Virus record (IMG/VR): IMGVR_UViG_3300033153_009793
Location: 1 to 41,614 of that record
DNA: 41,614 nucleotides
Source: a virus
Strand: one strand, 5' to 3'
In this document: positions 29,260 to 36,374 of the stretch, one piece after another
How positions within the stretch are numbered: position 1 is the stretch's first letter
How the letters are laid out: every line of letters starts with the position of its first letter
Program-made: the position numbers and the translations under genes
The notes under the pieces: generated by a model
Told to the model about the DNA's origin: nothing
What the model saw: only the letters and a program-made list of their open reading frames with translations
Databases searched by the model: none

Positions 29260-31986
29260 ATGAGCATACAATCATTTTTAAAACAACAAACTAATAAAGA
29301 AACCGAATCTGTAGAGGTTACGAAAAGTGCAATTAGAAATTTTCAATTAAATCGTTCCGAAAATATAATAAAACAAAATAGAACGATTGAAAATACTAAT
29401 CCTATATTTAATGAATTCGTTGGCGAATTGGTTGGTTTAGACGTTGGACAAATATACACAGAAGCAATACCAAAGCCAGTAAAAAAGAAAATAAAGACTG
29501 GTTGGGATTGGTTAACTAAACAACTTATGAAACCAGTAGGAATGGTTGCAGCAGAGGTAGAACAATTAGGACTGCTTATAGGAACGGGAAAGCTATACGT
29601 TCCAGGTAGGGCTGGTTTAGATGTTCTAATGGGAAAAGAAGAAAATTCATTTACTGAAATGTGGACTGGATATGGTGCTAATTTAGGTATAAATCCAAGG
29701 GTGGCAAGTGCCATTGGTTTTGTATCTGACGTAATAATTGACCCACTAAATTTTATTGGTGCTGGACTAACAACTAAGGGTAGATTAGCTACTAAAGTTA
29801 CTTCATTGTTGGCACAAGGAGATAAAATTGTAGATGGTTCTAAGTTAGCAAAACAAATAATTAAACTTGGATTAAGTGCTGATGATTTGGTTTTAGGAGC
29901 TACTAAGGCAGAACAAGTATTAAGAGGACAAAGGGCATTTGTTACGTTTGCTGGTAAGCCATTAGTTAAAGGACTTAAAATTATAAAAAAATTAGAGAAA
30001 GCTGAGGATGTTGCTAAGGCAACTAAAATGGGGCAAGCATTTACGAAAGCATTTATAACAAAAACTGGAATACCAGCCATGGATAAAATGATTGATAATT
30101 TTCAGAACCTGTCTAGTTATAGAAAAACAAAAGTTATTGAAACCGCTTTAGATATACAAAAAACAACAAAAAATATGTCTCCAGCTGAAATTAAAATAAT
30201 TACAGAGGCACTTGAGAATCCTGTCGCAAGAGAAACAATACAACATCCCAAGGTGATAGAGGTGGTAGACCAACTAGAAGACTTGTATAAGCAAATGAAA
30301 TATAAGGAAAAATCTCTGAATATTTTAAAATCAGAAATACAAGAATACGTTCCTCATATAAAAATAGAAGATAATTACATTGAAAGAATAAAACAATTCT
30401 TTAAACCCAAAGTTTATAAAGATACTTTAGGAGCTTCTAAGGGTAGAAAAATACCAGGAACTGTTATGGAAATTAATCAAATGATGGGTAAAGAGTTTTT
30501 TCAAGCTAATCCCGTGGTTGCTTACACTCAAAGAGGATTAGCTTCATCTCAAGCGATTTCTGCTAAAGAGTTTTTAGAAGAAGTTGGAAAAAAGTTCTTT
30601 ATTAAATCTGAACTTGCTCCTATTAGATTTATGGAAAGCACAAATCCACTGTTTAGGGGTCTTAGGGCAGAACCAGAAGTAGTAAGGGTTCTTGACCAAT
30701 ACATACAAGGGATTCAACCAGAAGAATTAAGAACCATGGTTAAGGCTTTTGATAGTGTTCAAAATTGGTGGAAAGCTCAAGTTTTAATTTCTCCTTCTTA
30801 TCATTTAAGAAATATGGCAGGAAACTTTTGGAATAATTGGTTGGCTGGAATAAAGAGTCCAGTAAGTTATTATAAGGCTGGAAGTATTCAGGCGGGTAAA
30901 AATATGGATGAAGTTTTAATGGTTACTGACGCTGGTAAGTCTTACACCAAAACTCAACTATTAGAAGAAATGCAAAAAAGAAGGGTTATTGGTAAGGGTT
31001 GGTATGCCGCTGATATTAAAAAAGCATTAACATCTGAAATTGGAGATATTAGTAAGTGGGAACAATTAATGCCATGGGAACAAGAAAATATATTATTTAA
31101 ATCAAACAGACAAATTGGAGGAGTGGTTGAAAACAATGCAAGAATGGCTCATTTTATAGAATTAGTGCAAAGCGGATATGGACTCGATGAGGCAGCTTTA
31201 AATGTTAAAAAATATTTGTTTGATTATGAAGATTTGACTAAGTTTGAGAGAACAATTCTTAAAAGAATATTTCCATTTTATACATGGACTAGAAAAAATA
31301 TTCCACTTCAGATAGAACACTTAATTACAAACACAGAAAAGTTTGCTGCTATTCCTAAGGTAATTAAACAAATTGAAAGTGGTATTATAGAACCTAAAAC
31401 AGAAAAATATTTATCTAGTTATATTTCTGAAAACATTCCAGTAAGAATAAGACAAAACGAAGAAGGTAATACAGAATATTTCTTATTAGGTAATTGGCTT
31501 CCATCAGCTCAAGCAATAGACTTTTTATCTAATCCTTTTGACAACATAGTTAGTATGGCTACACCATTTGTTAAAGTTCCAATAGAATTGTGGGCAAATA
31601 AATCTATGTTTTTTAAGAACACACTAGGAGAACCCTCTAAAATTGAATATTATTATAAACAACCAACAGAATTTATTAACATTGTAATGAGAAGAAAAAC
31701 CGCTCATTTAATGAGAAACATTAGAATTCTTAATGACTTAAATAAATTAATAAAAACACCAACTAAAGATGAACCAGAAAACAGTTGGGTAGTTAAGTTA
31801 TTGAATGTTTTATTTGGCAAGGCAGCTACTTATGACATATCAAAAAGTAGATATTTTTATAGAAGAGAAACAGAAGACAGAATCAGTGAACTTAAAGCTG
31901 CGATTAAAAAAGCTAAAAAACTTGGAGATATGGTACAAGCCAAAAGGTTGATAAAAGAATTAAAGGAGTTTCAAAAAGAAAGATGA
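29260..31986 (+). CDS. Large internal virion protein (LPD-like, 908 aa)
   Basis: The second-largest protein. It is basic and helix-rich, with ISPSYHLRNMAGNFWNNWLAG near residue 512, then NARMAHFIELVQSGYGLDEA and FYTWTRKNIPLQIEHL, a set seen in phage large polyvalent proteins. An amphipathic region near 125-170 could insert into membranes. It probably enters the host with the DNA to form a conduit. No transglycosylase motif was found. Ends with a charged coiled coil. Confidence 0.65.
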   Translation: MSIQSFLKQQTNKETESVEVTKSAIRNFQLNRSENIIKQNRTIENTNPIFNEFVGELVGLDVGQIYTEAIPKPVKKKIKTGWDWLTKQLMKPVGMVAAEVEQLGLLIGTGKLYVPGRAGLDVLMGKEENSFTEMWTGYGANLGINPRVASAIGFVSDVIIDPLNFIGAGLTTKGRLATKVTSLLAQGDKIVDGSKLAKQIIKLGLSADDLVLGATKAEQVLRGQRAFVTFAGKPLVKGLKIIKKLEKAEDVAKATKMGQAFTKAFITKTGIPAMDKMIDNFQNLSSYRKTKVIETALDIQKTTKNMSPAEIKIITEALENPVARETIQHPKVIEVVDQLEDLYKQMKYKEKSLNILKSEIQEYVPHIKIEDNYIERIKQFFKPKVYKDTLGASKGRKIPGTVMEINQMMGKEFFQANPVVAYTQRGLASSQAISAKEFLEEVGKKFFIKSELAPIRFMESTNPLFRGLRAEPEVVRVLDQYIQGIQPEELRTMVKAFDSVQNWWKAQVLISPSYHLRNMAGNFWNNWLAGIKSPVSYYKAGSIQAGKNMDEVLMVTDAGKSYTKTQLLEEMQKRRVIGKGWYAADIKKALTSEIGDISKWEQLMPWEQENILFKSNRQIGGVVENNARMAHFIELVQSGYGLDEAALNVKKYLFDYEDLTKFERTILKRIFPFYTWTRKNIPLQIEHLITNTEKFAAIPKVIKQIESGIIEPKTEKYLSSYISENIPVRIRQNEEGNTEYFLLGNWLPSAQAIDFLSNPFDNIVSMATPFVKVPIELWANKSMFFKNTLGEPSKIEYYYKQPTEFINIVMRRKTAHLMRNIRILNDLNKLIKTPTKDEPENSWVVKLLNVLFGKAATYDISKSRYFYRRETEDRISELKAAIKKAKKLGDMVQAKRLIKELKEFQKER

Positions 31987-32126
31987 AAGAGATATTAATA
32001 AATATTTTAATAGTTTTAGCGATAACGTTATTTTGTTATGGATTTTATTATAATTACTTTGTAGCAAATTCTTCTTTTTACGAAACAGAGTGTGTTCCAA
32101 ATTATATGGGAGGATGTGACTTATGA
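31983..32126 (+). CDS. Small membrane protein (47 aa)
   Basis: A 47-aa frame with an ATGA-type overlap with the genes on both sides. Residues 2-22 are a single membrane helix, and the outer part has two Cys (ETECVPNYMGGCDL) that could form a disulphide. The small size and position near the end of the virion operon suggest a lysis or membrane accessory role. No family. Confidence 0.55.
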   Translation: MKEILINILIVLAITLFCYGFYYNYFVANSSFYETECVPNYMGGCDL

Positions 32127-32332
32127 AAGAAAAAAACCACAAACAGGACATAGAAATAGTAAAAATACAGGGTGAGATAGTAAGAACTAACGCTGAAGTT
32201 AGAGCATTAAGAAATTTATTAAAAGATTTTATTGGTAATCACTTCTTACATTTGCGACAAAAAGTAGATTGGATTTTATATTTAATTATCACAACCCTTA
32301 TTAGTATAGCTGTCAAGTTGTTGTTTTTTTAA
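32123..32332 (+). CDS. Small coiled-coil protein with C-terminal anchor
   Basis: A 69-aa protein: an N-terminal coiled coil (EIVKIQGEIVRTNAEVRALRN) followed by one membrane segment at about 50-68. This layout resembles the haemolysin XhlA/holin-accessory type of phages. It overlaps the preceding gene by 4 nt. It is the last gene before the promoter at 32336. Confidence 0.55.
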   Translation: MKEKNHKQDIEIVKIQGEIVRTNAEVRALRNLLKDFIGNHFLHLRQKVDWILYLIITTLISIAVKLLFF

Positions 32333-32335
32333 CTA

Positions 32336-32365
32336 TTGACACGAGTTTTTAATAAAAGGTATAAT
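32336..32365 (+). promoter_or_regulatory. Consensus sigma-70 promoter
   Basis: TTGACA (32336-32341), an 18-nt spacer and TATAAT (32360-32365), both perfect. The start falls at about 32372, at the first base of the leader's S1 strand. It drives the 32498-33592 genes, which have the strongest ribosome binding sites in the genome. Confidence 0.9.
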
Positions 32366-32371
32366 ATAGAT

Positions 32372-32464
32372 AGTTCGTTTACATAAAAAGGCGAAAGGGT
32401 AGCTGAGTTTAAACCCCAAGGAGGTGGTCTAATTAAAACATCTGCGAACTCCAGCTATCCCGCC
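32372..32464 (+). ncRNA. Structured 5' leader with interleaved stems
   Basis: S1 AGTTCG (32372-32377) pairs with CGAACT (32445-32450). Stem S2 joins GGCG (32390-32393) plus GGGTAGCTG (32397-32405) with CAGCTATCC (32452-32460) plus CGCC (32461-32464). The two helices interleave. The 12-nt linker before S2 matches the leftward leaders. The large S2 loop contains AAGGAGGTGG, a ribosome binding site with no gene behind it. S1' bases can alternatively extend S2 through AGTT/AACT, which suggests a switch. Confidence 0.65.
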
Positions 32465-32497
32465 AATTTCATTCAATACACTTAGGAGGTGATATTC

Positions 32498-32812
32498 ATG
32501 AATGGAAAAGAACTGACTGAAGCCGAATTTATTGAAGTTGTTGGTAAAGAAATACGACATACTCTTAATAAAATCGCTAGGTTAAAATCTCTTAAAGTTC
32601 CAAGAATGCATCGTAAGTTTCTAAAAGAAGTCTTACAAGAAGCAGAGGAGGAATTAGAGATGGCTATATCCTCTTTTAATGGTTATGAAATAAAAAGGAA
32701 AATAGGACTTGAACTTATCTATGGTCAAACAGACATGGGTATTCCTTTCTACTATGAAAAGAGAGAATGGCGAGAGCCACAATACTCCAGTCATAAAACG
32801 GAGGTGATATGA
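32498..32812 (+). CDS. Hypothetical helical protein (104 aa)
   Basis: The ATG at 32498 is chosen because AGGAGGTGAT lies just before it; a GTG at 32489 would fall inside that site. The product is helical and charged (EFIEVVGKEIRHTLNKIARLK), with a C-terminal segment rich in Tyr/Glu. It ends 1 nt before the TTG start of the phosphoesterase. No family recognised. Confidence 0.7.
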   Translation: MNGKELTEAEFIEVVGKEIRHTLNKIARLKSLKVPRMHRKFLKEVLQEAEEELEMAISSFNGYEIKRKIGLELIYGQTDMGIPFYYEKREWREPQYSSHKTEVI

Positions 32813-33592
32813 TTGGTTGATGTAAATATGTTTAAAAGAAGAAAAGATGGTGTGCAGGTTGTTACACACTCATCTGCCGAGGTGGAAGTTAAGTTGATTC
32901 CTTTAGGGGATGTTCACTTAGGTTCTCCTACCTGTAATATCAAAAAGTTTTTAAGCACCATTGATTATATTAAAAAATCAGGTAGCCTAGTTATTTTGAT
33001 GGGAGATTTAATGGAAGCAGCTTCACGACATTCCGTAGGAGCTGGATGGGTTGAACAAACAGGAACACCACAAGACCAGTTAGATTTCTTTCAAGACACA
33101 CTCTATCCAATACGAAAGCAAATCCTTGTAGTTTTAGATGGAAACCACGAACACCGAATTTGGAAACAAACAGGTATTCATGTTTCAAAGATACTGGCTA
33201 AACACTTAGGAGTCCCGTATGGTGGATATTCATGTTTTGTTAAATTGAGAGTTCAAAAGCAAAACTATATTATTCACGCACAACACGGAAGTTCTAATGC
33301 CTGGTATCCACATACTAAAATTACTGCTGCGATGAGAACAGCTCAACACACTACGGCTGACCTCTATCTTTATGGACATACTCACGAATTAATGTCTCTA
33401 GCACTTGACCGCAGAGAGTTTGACATTCGTTCTCGCACAGTTAAAAGGAAGAAACAATACTTCTGCCTAACTGGTGGATTCCTCGACTACGAGTCTAGTT
33501 ATGCACAGAGAAAGAATATGTATCCTACGAAGACTGGTGTTGCTAAAATTAAGTTCTTTGGTGACCGCTGGGATATTCATATTTCAACCTAA
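32813..33592 (+). CDS. Calcineurin-like metallophosphoesterase
   Basis: A 259-aa enzyme starting at TTG 32813 with GGAGGTGAT upstream. All metallophosphoesterase motifs are present: GDVH (about 32-35), GDLME (64-68), GNHEH, QHGSS and GHTHE. These bind two metal ions and hydrolyse phosphodiesters or phosphomonoesters. Relatives in phages include Mre11/SbcD-like nucleases and protein phosphatases. There is no ATPase partner, so a stand-alone phosphatase or phosphodiesterase is likely. Confidence 0.85.
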   Translation: MVDVNMFKRRKDGVQVVTHSSAEVEVKLIPLGDVHLGSPTCNIKKFLSTIDYIKKSGSLVILMGDLMEAASRHSVGAGWVEQTGTPQDQLDFFQDTLYPIRKQILVVLDGNHEHRIWKQTGIHVSKILAKHLGVPYGGYSCFVKLRVQKQNYIIHAQHGSSNAWYPHTKITAAMRTAQHTTADLYLYGHTHELMSLALDRREFDIRSRTVKRKKQYFCLTGGFLDYESSYAQRKNMYPTKTGVAKIKFFGDRWDIHIST

Positions 33593-33604
33593 AGTTCGCC
33601 TTAA

Positions 33605-33638
33605 AGAGAGGGCGAATTAAAACCCTCTCTATTTTTTA
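33605..33638 (+). terminator. Intrinsic terminator with overlapping alternative hairpin
   Basis: AGAGAGGG (33605-33612) pairs with CCCTCTCT (33623-33630) and is followed by ATTTTTTAT. An alternative stem TTCGCC (33595-33600) with GGCGAA (33611-33616) uses two of the same G bases, so the two cannot both form. This looks like a terminator/antiterminator pair at the end of the phosphoesterase gene. Confidence 0.8.
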
Positions 33639-33649
33639 TCTTAGTTCTT

Positions 33650-33727
33650 TTTTGGGGGAAGTAGTGGCTTTAATTCCACAGAGTCCATTCTAGAATGGAC
33701 AGTAGTCCAAGACTACCCTCCCCAAAA
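33650..33727 (+). ncRNA. tRNA-sized four-way-junction RNA
   Basis: A closing stem TTTTGGGG (33650-33657) with CCCCAAAA (33720-33727) encloses three hairpins: GTGG/CCAC (33664-33667, 33676-33679), GTCCATTC/GAATGGAC (33683-33700) and GTAGTC/GACTAC (33702-33716). All stems are perfect and nearly contiguous, 78 nt in total. It lacks tRNA T-loop residues and an anticodon, so it is not a tRNA. It lies between a terminator and the next gene, so it is a leader or a small RNA. Confidence 0.6.
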
Positions 33728-33788
33728 GGGAAGTAAGACAGTACCTTAAATAATACTTTACAAAATTCACACAAAGGAGGTGATAGAA

Positions 33789-34151
33789 TTGAGTAAAGAA
33801 CCAATGAGAGAAAAAATAATGATATTAGTTAAAACCGTAGAAACATCTCTTGGGATGATTCTTCGTAGCGATTATTATCTTATGCAAGGAGCGGCAGAAG
33901 CGTTGTCACCAGACAAAATCAAAGCAGAAGATAGAGGAGAATTATTAAACATAAGGACTGGATTGGGTTCTGCTTTATTAATGCTTGATTCGTTGTTAGA
34001 GTTTAGAGCTTTAGTTAAAAAAACTAGAGAACACGAAAACCTAACTGCTGATGAACTTAGTTGGTTGTATGACAACACCGTGAAAGCAACTGAAAAACTT
34101 GTCACAATGCTAAACGGTTTAGAAGACAAGGAAGATGGTATATATATCTAA
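33789..34151 (+). CDS. Hypothetical helical protein (120 aa)
   Basis: Starts at TTG 33789 behind AAAGGAGGTGAT; the GTG at 33780 lies within that site. A 120-aa, all-helical protein (REKIMILVKTVETSLGMIL, LLNIRTGLGSALLMLDSLLEF). No motif identified. It shares the strong ribosome-binding style of the two genes upstream and is probably part of the same acquired block. Confidence 0.65.
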   Translation: MSKEPMREKIMILVKTVETSLGMILRSDYYLMQGAAEALSPDKIKAEDRGELLNIRTGLGSALLMLDSLLEFRALVKKTREHENLTADELSWLYDNTVKATEKLVTMLNGLEDKEDGIYI

Positions 34152-34197
34152 TTTTTTCTCTCTCCTTTTTTTATAACGTATATACAGCGTATACACG

Positions 34198-34344
34198 ATG
34201 CAAACAACATATATAATACCAATAATACTAATAATTTTAGACATAGGTTCGGCTATAATTTATGCGTTTTCTGGTAAATGGCTTCACGCTGGATACTGGA
34301 TTTCAGCGGCACTTATAACCACCTTTGTTACATTAATGAAATGA
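34198..34344 (+). CDS. Small two-pass membrane protein (48 aa)
   Basis: A 48-aa frame with two hydrophobic segments (about residues 5-23 and 31-46) around a short GKWLHAGYW turn. Too short for most gene finders. Its stop overlaps the ATG of the next gene (ATGA). It lies just before the lysis genes, so it could be a holin or an antiholin-like partner. No closer call possible. Confidence 0.55.
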   Translation: MQTTYIIPIILIILDIGSAIIYAFSGKWLHAGYWISAALITTFVTLMK

Positions 34345-34541
34345 TAGAATATACTATTAAACATAAAGGGGAAACAATAAGTTGGGGAGAATATGCCTTT
34401 TATATATATCAAACCCATGGATTACCCTTAGAATATACTTGGGAAATACTTTATAAAGAATTACTTAAAAGAAAGAAAGTTCAATTAAATAATTTCCAAG
34501 AAAGATTTATTCAAAACATAAAAACATTACTAATAAAATGA
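34341..34541 (+). CDS. AlaRS-like mini-protein (66 aa)
   Basis: The start at ATG 34341 overlaps the previous stop; a longer frame from 34278 would sit inside the membrane protein. Residues of about 12-50 (WGEYAFYIYQTHGLPLEYT) follow the alanyl-tRNA synthetase pattern of AF-x-LYDTYGFP-x-x-LT, a segment near the end of the catalytic domain. The next Phe (NNFQ) also aligns. The ATP- and alanine-binding motifs 1-3 are absent, so it cannot charge tRNA. Perhaps a decoy, regulator or recycled fold. Confidence 0.6.
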   Translation: MIEYTIKHKGETISWGEYAFYIYQTHGLPLEYTWEILYKELLKRKKVQLNNFQERFIQNIKTLLIK

Positions 34542-35125
34542 GAATTTTTAGACCAATTAAAACAAATTGGATAACTCAGAAATTTGGAAAAGAAAATACA
34601 TTTCCTATCCTTTTAAAGTTTTATAACAGCATAGGATTAAAAGGACATAATGGACTTGATTTTAAAGCTATTCGTGGTGAAAGGGTTTATTGGAATTGTG
34701 ATTTAAAAGGAGAGGTTATAGGAACTATTACAGATTTAAAATTGGGTTATGGTGTTGTTATTTTAACAAAAGAATATAATAAAATTCATCAACATCGACA
34801 CTGGCATTTTTTAGCTATTCATTGTAAAATAGGACAAACACTAAACCCAGGCGATTTAATGGGTTGGGCTGACTCTACTGGAAACTCTACTGGAGACCAT
34901 GACCATTATGACTTAAAACCCCAAACAAAGGTTAATGGAATGCTAAAAAACGAATTCCAAAACAATGGATACAAAGGAGCGACAGACCCAATGCCATTTT
35001 ATGTAAATATATTTATTCTTGATTACGTAATGACTCTAAAAAGAATTGAGGGACAATTAGCTGTTATAAGAGAAAAATTAAAAAGAATTCAAGAGGCGAT
35101 ATTTTCAATACTAAAAGGTCGCTAA
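34538..35125 (+). CDS. M23-type peptidoglycan endopeptidase
   Basis: A 195-aa protein. The zinc site is visible: GHNGLD (H-x3-D) near residue 38 and the GDHDHYD H-x-H near 120. GYGVVILTKEYN and WHFLAIHCKIGQTL match the LytM fold. A C-terminal amphipathic helix (RIEGQLAVIREKLKRIQEAI) may contact the holin or membrane. M23 enzymes cut cross-links of the cell wall. No signal peptide, so export needs a holin. Confidence 0.85.
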   Translation: MRIFRPIKTNWITQKFGKENTFPILLKFYNSIGLKGHNGLDFKAIRGERVYWNCDLKGEVIGTITDLKLGYGVVILTKEYNKIHQHRHWHFLAIHCKIGQTLNPGDLMGWADSTGNSTGDHDHYDLKPQTKVNGMLKNEFQNNGYKGATDPMPFYVNIFILDYVMTLKRIEGQLAVIREKLKRIQEAIFSILKGR

Positions 35126-35143
35126 TTAATCAAACAAAATACA

Positions 35144-35377
35144 ATGTCAAAAATACTAGAAAATACCATAATTAAGAGTGGCGTTAAGGCGATTAAATAT
35201 CCCGCCTTTGCTGCTGCTTTGCCAGTAATATTTGAACTCTTAGAAAAATTTGCTGAGATTCAAATTATTATTCCTGGACTTGATAAACTTGCTACCACTG
35301 GAGTATTGTTCACGGTTGCTGGATTTATCTTTGTATATGATGTTTTAAAGCATGGATTTGGTTTAAAGCTTTGGTAA
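35144..35377 (+). CDS. Holin-like membrane protein (77 aa)
   Basis: A 77-aa protein with one strong membrane segment (about 49-68) and a second hydrophobic, amphipathic stretch (about 18-45). Size and position between two wall-degrading enzymes suggest a holin that releases the M23 endopeptidase. No family match claimed. Confidence 0.6.
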   Translation: MSKILENTIIKSGVKAIKYPAFAAALPVIFELLEKFAEIQIIIPGLDKLATTGVLFTVAGFIFVYDVLKHGFGLKLW

Positions 35378-35393
35378 CATCTATTAAAGAAGT

Positions 35394-35795
35394 ATGGATA
35401 AACCATTACTTTTTTTAACCATCTTATTATTAGTAGGAAGTTATATTTTCGCTACACCTGAAATACCATTAGAGGCTGTTTCTTTGCGTCTAATAACAAT
35501 TCAGGGGAATACTCTGTCTCCTGTTTCTAACCCAAACTATGTTAGACCGTTATATCACCCTGAAGTCCTAGCTTGTTTATCGTTTTATGAGAGTTCTCAT
35601 AATCCAGACGCAAAAGGAGCAGCAGGAGAATGTGGACAGCTACAATTTATGCCAGCCACATTCCAATATTTCTGTGTAGAACAATATGGATTACCTGATG
35701 ATATTTGGAATACAGAAACACAATTCAAATGTGCGGATAGAATGCTAGAAGCTGGGCTAGAAAAACACTGGACGACTTGGGATAAGTGTTATTAA
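35394..35795 (+). CDS. Lytic transglycosylase (SLT-like) with signal sequence
   Basis: A 133-aa protein. Residues 1-21 form a signal or anchor (DKPLLFLTILLLVGSYIFA). The goose-lysozyme/SLT core follows: LSFYESSHNPDAKG with the catalytic Glu near 66, then GAAGECGQLQFMPATF and YCWN-type residues. It cleaves the MurNAc-GlcNAc backbone with formation of an anhydro product. Together with the M23 enzyme and holin it completes a lysis set. Confidence 0.85.
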   Translation: MDKPLLFLTILLLVGSYIFATPEIPLEAVSLRLITIQGNTLSPVSNPNYVRPLYHPEVLACLSFYESSHNPDAKGAAGECGQLQFMPATFQYFCVEQYGLPDDIWNTETQFKCADRMLEAGLEKHWTTWDKCY

Positions 35796-35796
35796 A

Positions 35797-35834
35797 GAAA
35801 AACCCTACTATGCGGGAGATAGTAGGGTTTTAAC
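35797..35834. terminator. Bidirectional intrinsic terminator
   Basis: ACCCTACTAT (35802-35811) pairs perfectly with ATAGTAGGGT (35819-35828) across a 7-nt loop. An A-run precedes the stem and a T-run (TTTTAAC) follows, so it works on both strands. It separates the rightward lysis genes from the leftward gene at 35844. Confidence 0.85.
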
Positions 35835-35843
35835 TTACTTCTT

Positions 35844-36023
35844 TTAAACTAATTTATAAATATAAAATGGAGTTTCAACTCGTTTTGTTTTACCCGCCCA
35901 AAATTCTTCTTGTGCTGTTTTAGGATAAACATAAGTTCCTTTAATTCTATCTTTAAACTCTGTCGGAGTTATTTCTTTTATTACTTCTTTTCCATTTCCT
36001 TTATCGATAACTTTTATTTTCAT
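35844..36023 (-). CDS. Small hypothetical protein (59 aa)
   Basis: A 59-aa basic protein beginning MKIKVIDKGNGKEVIKEI. Its leader (CTTAAAAACTAAATATG) resembles the box before the modular genes at 1871-2931, and the leader forms a GCTAAC/GTTAGC hairpin. It is transcribed away from the DnaA-box region. No family recognised. Confidence 0.6.
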   Translation of the reverse strand: MKIKVIDKGNGKEVIKEITPTEFKDRIKGTYVYPKTAQEEFWAGKTKRVETPFYIYKLV

Positions 36024-36075
36024 ATTTAGTTTTTAAGGTTCTCCCGCTAACCTCGGTTAGTTAGCATCTACTACC

Positions 36076-36084
36076 ATTATACCA
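36076..36084 (-). promoter_or_regulatory. Extended -10 promoter, leftward
   Basis: On the minus strand TGGTATAAT, a perfect -10 box with the TGn extension. No good -35 box at the usual distance (the nearest, TTGAAA, is only 12 nt away). The predicted start is near 36069, followed by the hairpin of the leader. Drives the 59-aa gene at 35844. Confidence 0.65.
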
Positions 36085-36113
36085 TATTGGCTTTTTCAAC
36101 TAGCGATAAAAGC

Positions 36114-36122
36114 TGTGGATAA
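36114..36122. other. Third DnaA box
   Basis: A perfect TGTGGATAA between divergent promoters (36076 leftward, 36143 rightward). It is in the same strand sense as the two at 3082 and 3121. It could be a DnaA-dependent regulator site or part of a second origin-like region. Confidence 0.45.
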
Positions 36123-36142
36123 CCCTAACAAATAATGCCGAC

Positions 36143-36172
36143 TTGACAAGGTTTCTTGGAAAATGCTAATAT
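36143..36172 (+). promoter_or_regulatory. Sigma-70 promoter before triple-interleaved RNA
   Basis: TTGACA (36143-36148), an 18-nt spacer and TAATAT (36167-36172). The start is near 36179. The same 18-nt spacing is used at 32336. The transcript opens with AAGGAGG, the triple-interleaved element and then a tRNA-like domain. Confidence 0.75.
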
Positions 36173-36199
36173 AGAAGAAAGCTAAGGAGGAAACAAAGA

Positions 36200-36278
36200 G
36201 TTGTGCGAGACAAATACACAAAAATCAACAGGGAAACAAAAGGAGCGTTCGCACAACATCCCTGTTGGTGACGCTCCT
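36200..36278 (+). ncRNA. Triple-interleaved RNA element (A-B-C-A'-B'-C')
   Basis: Three perfect pairings are woven in the same order. A GTTGTGCGA (36200-36208) with TCGCACAAC (36249-36257). B CAACAGGGA (36226-36234) with TCCCTGTTG (36259-36267). C AGGAGCGT (36241-36248) with ACGCTCCT (36271-36278). Gaps are 17, 6, 0, 1 and 3 nt. The C hairpin loop holds A' and B', which pair with upstream strands. This is an elaboration of the two-stem leaders elsewhere. Whether all three form at once is unknown. Confidence 0.7.
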
Positions 36279-36290
36279 CTTGTTGTTTAG
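36201..36290 (+). CDS. Possible 29-aa leader peptide
   Basis: A TTG at 36201 lies 10 nt after AAGGAGG and opens a 29-codon frame ending TAG, whose last base is the first G of the tRNA-like acceptor. The peptide is hydrophilic, ending GDAPLVV. It runs straight through the triple-interleaved element, so translation would unfold it. The spacing is slightly long and no homolog is known, so this is tentative. Confidence 0.3.
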   Translation: MCETNTQKSTGKQKERSHNIPVGDAPLVV

Positions 36291-36367
36291 GGCTGTAACA
36301 GAAGATGTGCACTATAAACTTTTGTTGGTAAGAAGCGAGTTTGTGGGTTCGAATCCCACCCAGCCCG
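36290..36367 (+). tRNA. tRNA-like domain, degenerate or minimal
   Basis: The acceptor is GGGCTGT (36290-36296) with CCAGCCC (36360-36366), six of seven pairs. A perfect T arm (GTGGG, TTCGAAT, CCCAC at 36343-36359) carries the canonical T-loop. The middle does not form a normal D arm. One reading gives a 5-bp arm with loop GTTGGTA (anticodon TGG, Pro). Another pairs AACAGAAG with CTTTTGTT (36297-36326). No CCA is encoded. It ends 8 nt before the next ATG. Confidence 0.5.
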
Positions 36368-36374
36368 CATTGAT

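Noticed and set aside
29343-30080. 245-codon open frame on the minus strand.
   Set aside because: Lies wholly within the 908-aa virion protein, with low-quality Ser/Pro/Leu composition and no ribosome binding site.
36290-36367. Ordinary tRNA-Pro with anticodon TGG.
   Set aside because: The anticodon arm is possible, but there is no D arm, residue 37 is T and the variable loop is odd. It is reported as tRNA-like instead.
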